Part shown: positions 5,380 to 7,740 of the stretch, in pieces
Layout: every line of letters starts with the position of its first letter
How positions within the stretch are numbered: the stretch's first letter is position 1
Source: Chloroflexota bacterium
Lineage (GTDB): Bacteria; Chloroflexota; Anaerolineae; UBA4142
Direction: 5' to 3'
Length of the DNA stretch: 7,740 nt
NCBI GenBank assembly: GCA_023380675.1
Contig: JAMCRS010000323.1
Location: 13,845 to 21,584 of the forward strand
The notes under the pieces: generated by a model
Told to the model about the DNA's origin: nothing
The model's input: the letters and a program-made list of their open reading frames with translations, nothing else
The model's database searches: none
Program-made: the position numbers and the translations under genes

Positions 5380-6477
5380 TCACGCCCCTGATTCTTCCGG
5401 GCCGTTCGGTTCGACTACGACTTTGATCGCGTTCTCTCGGCGATGCACGAAACAGTCCAGCGCCGTCGCAAACTCTTCCAGCGGAAAAGCGTGGGTGACG
5501 AGATCGGACACGACCAGTTGTTTCGCCGCGATCAACGCGATCACCTTGCGGGACGAGTTCGGGTTGGCGCGCGAGCCGTAGATCGCGATTTCGTTGTGGA
5601 CGATGTACTTGAAGGGCAAAGGCTCGATCACGCTGTCTGGCGGGACGCCGAGGAGCGCCACGCGGCCGCCCTTGCGCACCATCTCGACGGCCTGGCGGAA
5701 CGTCCCGGCTGCGCCCGAACACTCGACGACTTCGTCGACCCCTTCGCCGGCCGTTGCGTCACGCACGGCTTTCACGGGGTCCGCTTTCTGAAAATCGACG
5801 AGCACGTCGGCGCCGGCCTTGAGTGAAGCCTGCAGCCGTGTACCCCGGCCCACCGCGAGGATACGCGCTGCGCCCCGCGCGCGCGCAAAGCGCATCGCGA
5901 TCAAGCCGATCGGGCCGGGTCCGATCACCGCGACGGTGCCGCCGGGCGTGATCCCGCTCAGCGCAAGACCGTGCTCGACCACGCCGGCCGTATCGACCAT
6001 GGCGCCTTCACGAAACGTAATCGTATCCGGCATCTTGTCGACGCTCTTGACCGAGACCGCGATGTACTGGGCGTACGCGCCTTGAGTCGTAAAACCGTAA
6101 TGCCGCTGCCCGGAATCCGGGCGGCCGTAGTTCTCGCAGATGGTGTAGCGTCCTTCGAGGCAATTCCTGCAGACGCCGCAGCCCTTGTGCGCCTGCCCGG
6201 CAACCCGATCGCCCACGTGCAGATTCGCCACGTCGAGGGCAACGGCGACCACTTGACCCGCCCATTCGTGACCGGGGATGAATGGATAACTTGGAGGCCA
6301 AATCCCGGCAAGGTCGCCGCGCAGGATCTCCGGATCGCTCCCGCAGATCGCCACGGCGCGCACCTTGCACAGCACTTCGCCGGCGGCGGGAGTGGGCACC
6401 GGAACGGTCTCGACTTGAAACTTGCCCGGCGACGGCAGCACCAAGGCTCGCATCTGTGCCGGAAGTGTGTCACGCAT
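5380..6477 (-). CDS. Zinc-dependent medium-chain alcohol/polyol dehydrogenase (threonine/sorbitol dehydrogenase type)
   Basis: The 365-residue MDR protein has a GroES-like catalytic domain and a Rossmann NAD(P)-binding domain. Catalytic zinc ligands are Cys45 (AICGSD) and the His70-Glu71 pair (GHEWAG), with Glu168 in VVEHG as the likely third. The structural-zinc cysteines are all present (100, 103, 106, 114 in GCGVCRNCLEGRYTIC). The nucleotide fold has VIGPGPIGL (about 184-192). The pattern resembles L-threonine 3-, sorbitol or other polyol dehydrogenases that oxidise a secondary alcohol to a ketone. I place the start at ATG 6477 because AGGAG lies seven bases before it; the ATG at 6492 has its purine run only two bases away. 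It follows the other dehydrogenase by 35 bp and precedes the M24 gene by 98 bp of apparently non-coding sequence. The exact substrate is unknown. Confidence 0.9.
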   Translation of the reverse strand: MRDTLPAQMRALVLPSPGKFQVETVPVPTPAAGEVLCKVRAVAICGSDPEILRGDLAGIWPPSYPFIPGHEWAGQVVAVALDVANLHVGDRVAGQAHKGCGVCRNCLEGRYTICENYGRPDSGQRHYGFTTQGAYAQYIAVSVKSVDKMPDTITFREGAMVDTAGVVEHGLALSGITPGGTVAVIGPGPIGLIAMRFARARGAARILAVGRGTRLQASLKAGADVLVDFQKADPVKAVRDATAGEGVDEVVECSGAAGTFRQAVEMVRKGGRVALLGVPPDSVIEPLPFKYIVHNEIAIYGSRANPNSSRKVIALIAAKQLVVSDLVTHAFPLEEFATALDCFVHRRENAIKVVVEPNGPEESGA

Positions 6478-6512
6478 GCCAAGACTCCTCATAACCCCTG
6501 AATCAAATCCAT

Positions 6513-7538
6513 CTATCGTGTGAGGACGATCCGACCGACCAGATCGCCATTCGTCAGCCGTTCAGTCGCCGTCCGGATTTGCTCAAGCGAACAATGTGCC
6601 CCAATCACCGGGCTCAATTTCCCCTGCTGCACCAGACGTACGACTTCGATCAAGTCTTGCTTCGTGCTACCGCGGCAGCCGATGATTTCCAGCTCGGTCT
6701 TGAAGACCGGGATTGAAGGGAATTCGAGCATCTCGTCGAGGTAAGCTACGACCAGGAACTTACCGCCAGGCCGCAGCAGGCTCAAGCCTTCCAGCACACT
6801 GGCGCGGTTGCCGATATTGTCCACGACCACGTCAACCCCTTCGTGATACGTGAGCTCTGCGACCAGGTCTTTTAGCGACTGCCGAGTCGGATTCACCGGC
6901 ACGGCGCCGTACTGCTCGGCCAGTTTGAGCCGTTCTTCCCTTCGGCTGGTCGCCATCACCTGCGCGCCGGCCAGGCGCGCGATCTGGACGCCGTGGATCC
7001 CGAGTCCTCCGACGCCGAGAATCAGAACCTTTTGTCCGATGCCGACTTTGCCCTGACAGATCAGGCTGTGGTACATGCACGCGACCGCGTCCGGCAGTAT
7101 CGCCGCCGCGGCGTAATCGAGTTCCGGGGGAATCGCGACCAGGTTCGCCGCTGGCAGCGCGAGGTACTCGGCGTGCCCGCCGTCGCGCTCGAACCCGATG
7201 CGCGTCATGGCGGTGCAGCGCTGCGTTTGCCCGGTCAGGCAATGCCGGCAGACGCCGCATACCACGTCGATCGCGACCGTCGCCCGGTCGCCGATCTTCC
7301 AGTCGCGTACGCCCTCGCCGAGCGCGACGATTTCGCCTGCAGATTCGTGCCCGACGATGCGCGGCAGCTCGCCAAGCGGCATCCGGCCCTGGAGGAGGTG
7401 CAGATCGGTGCTGCACAAGCCGCTCGCGCACACACGGAGCAGCACTTCGCCCGGCGCGGGGCGCGGCACTGGCCGGCTCATCACTTGCAGCTCGCCGTGG
7501 TAGCGCGGTACGACGACCGCTCGCATGGTCTCTGTCAC
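6513..7538 (-). CDS. Zinc-dependent medium-chain alcohol dehydrogenase
   Basis: The 341-residue MDR protein has catalytic-zinc residues Cys42 (GLCSTDLH) and His64-Glu65 (GHESAGE). The structural-zinc cysteines 94, 97, 100 and 108 lie in VCGVCRHCLTGQTQRC, and the Rossmann motif LGVGGLG is at 174-180. The usual third ligand position, often Cys in PCAVATAYH-type motifs, reads Asp150 in LPDAVACMYHSL. It probably oxidises an alcohol or reduces an aldehyde with NAD(P). The start is GTG at 7538, with AAGGA six bases upstream; the in-frame ATG at 7526 is an alternative, and the longer frame to 7655 overlaps the upstream permease and is unlikely. Only two bases separate the permease stop from this GTG, which points to translational coupling. 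It differs clearly from the next gene in loops and zinc motifs, so the two are not a recent tandem duplication. Confidence 0.9.
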   Translation of the reverse strand: MTETMRAVVVPRYHGELQVMSRPVPRPAPGEVLLRVCASGLCSTDLHLLQGRMPLGELPRIVGHESAGEIVALGEGVRDWKIGDRATVAIDVVCGVCRHCLTGQTQRCTAMTRIGFERDGGHAEYLALPAANLVAIPPELDYAAAAILPDAVACMYHSLICQGKVGIGQKVLILGVGGLGIHGVQIARLAGAQVMATSRREERLKLAEQYGAVPVNPTRQSLKDLVAELTYHEGVDVVVDNIGNRASVLEGLSLLRPGGKFLVVAYLDEMLEFPSIPVFKTELEIIGCRGSTKQDLIEVVRLVQQGKLSPVIGAHCSLEQIRTATERLTNGDLVGRIVLTR

Positions 7539-7540
7539 GG

Positions 7541-7740
7541 CTATTCCTTCCGCCCCGTGATCGCGATCCCCTGGATAAACGAGCGCTGCAGGAAGAAAAA
7601 GAGCAGGATCATAGGCAAGGTGCCGATGGCCGCCACTGCCATCAGTTGGTTCCAATTCGTGCCGTTTTCGCCCATGAAGAGCGAGATACCCAAGGGGAGC
7701 GGACGCAGCGAATCCTTGGAGATGATAACGGCCGGCGTCC
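7541..7740 (-). CDS. Carbohydrate ABC transporter permease, C-terminus (MalG/CUT1 type; cut by window edge)
   Basis: The minus strand read from the right edge gives 65 residues and a TAG. They include SLRPLPLGISLFMGENGTN, then a hydrophobic segment AAIGTLPMILLFFFLQRSF, and the basic end IQGIAITGRKE. This is the standard close of MalG-type inner-membrane permeases of CUT1 sugar importers: an N-W-x-x-LMA stretch, a last helix with a conserved Pro, FLQR-x-F-x-x-G, and a G-x-K tail. The EAA loop that contacts the ATPase lies earlier, outside the window. The gene stands first among the visible operon genes, so the operon probably begins with transporter components (binding protein, first permease) to the right. 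The substrate is not readable here. Confidence 0.85.
   Translation of the reverse strand, partial: TPAVIISKDSLRPLPLGISLFMGENGTNWNQLMAVAAIGTLPMILLFFFLQRSFIQGIAITGRKE

Noticed and set aside
4118..5581. 487-codon plus-strand frame
   Set aside because: It is antisense to the M24 gene and part of a dehydrogenase gene, rich in Arg, Asp and His as expected from the opposite strand of GC-rich coding DNA. The minus-strand genes carry complete active-site motifs.

Overview
The window looks like a chromosomal segment of a GC-rich, free-living, probably uncultured environmental bacterium. The gene families are those of a sugar- or polyol-using heterotroph, and nothing in the sequence fixes the phylum. 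No CRISPR array, toxin-antitoxin pair or recognisable defence system is present, and I see no convincing new system.

Left edge (1-556, + strand): the 3' end of a gene for the C-terminal half of a split transketolase. It runs tail-to-tail into a zone of gene debris.

Debris zone (about 571-2512, - strand). Reading along the minus strand from right to left it holds: a short degenerate copy of the tail of the neighbouring hydroxyacyl-CoA dehydrogenase gene; the first third of an MFS transporter; a tyrosine recombinase that carries both a frameshift and an internal deletion; a strong hairpin; the 3' half of a tRNA-Met(CAT); and the last part of a SnoaL-like gene. The MFS gene has lost its 3' end and the SnoaL gene its 5' end, and the integrase/tRNA module lies exactly between the two breaks. 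This is the scar of a decayed integrative element. The first long reading frame here is a chance in-frame join of dehydrogenase tail, MFS fragment and integrase N-terminus.

Intergenic region (2513-3110): no convincing gene, but a 96-bp palindromic repeat of dispersed-repeat type and some smaller hairpins.

Right part (3111-7740, - strand): five genes on one strand with short gaps (2, 35, 98 and 50 bp) that look like one operon. In transcription order they are the C-terminus of a CUT1 carbohydrate ABC transporter permease, two zinc-dependent medium-chain alcohol dehydrogenases, an M24 (Xaa-Pro dipeptidase/creatinase-like) metallohydrolase, and a 3-hydroxyacyl-CoA dehydrogenase-family oxidoreductase. 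Shine-Dalgarno positions give internal starts for three of them. The simplest reading is uptake and successive oxidation of a sugar, polyol or sugar acid, with the nearby split transketolase possibly feeding products into central metabolism. The substrate cannot be read from this window.
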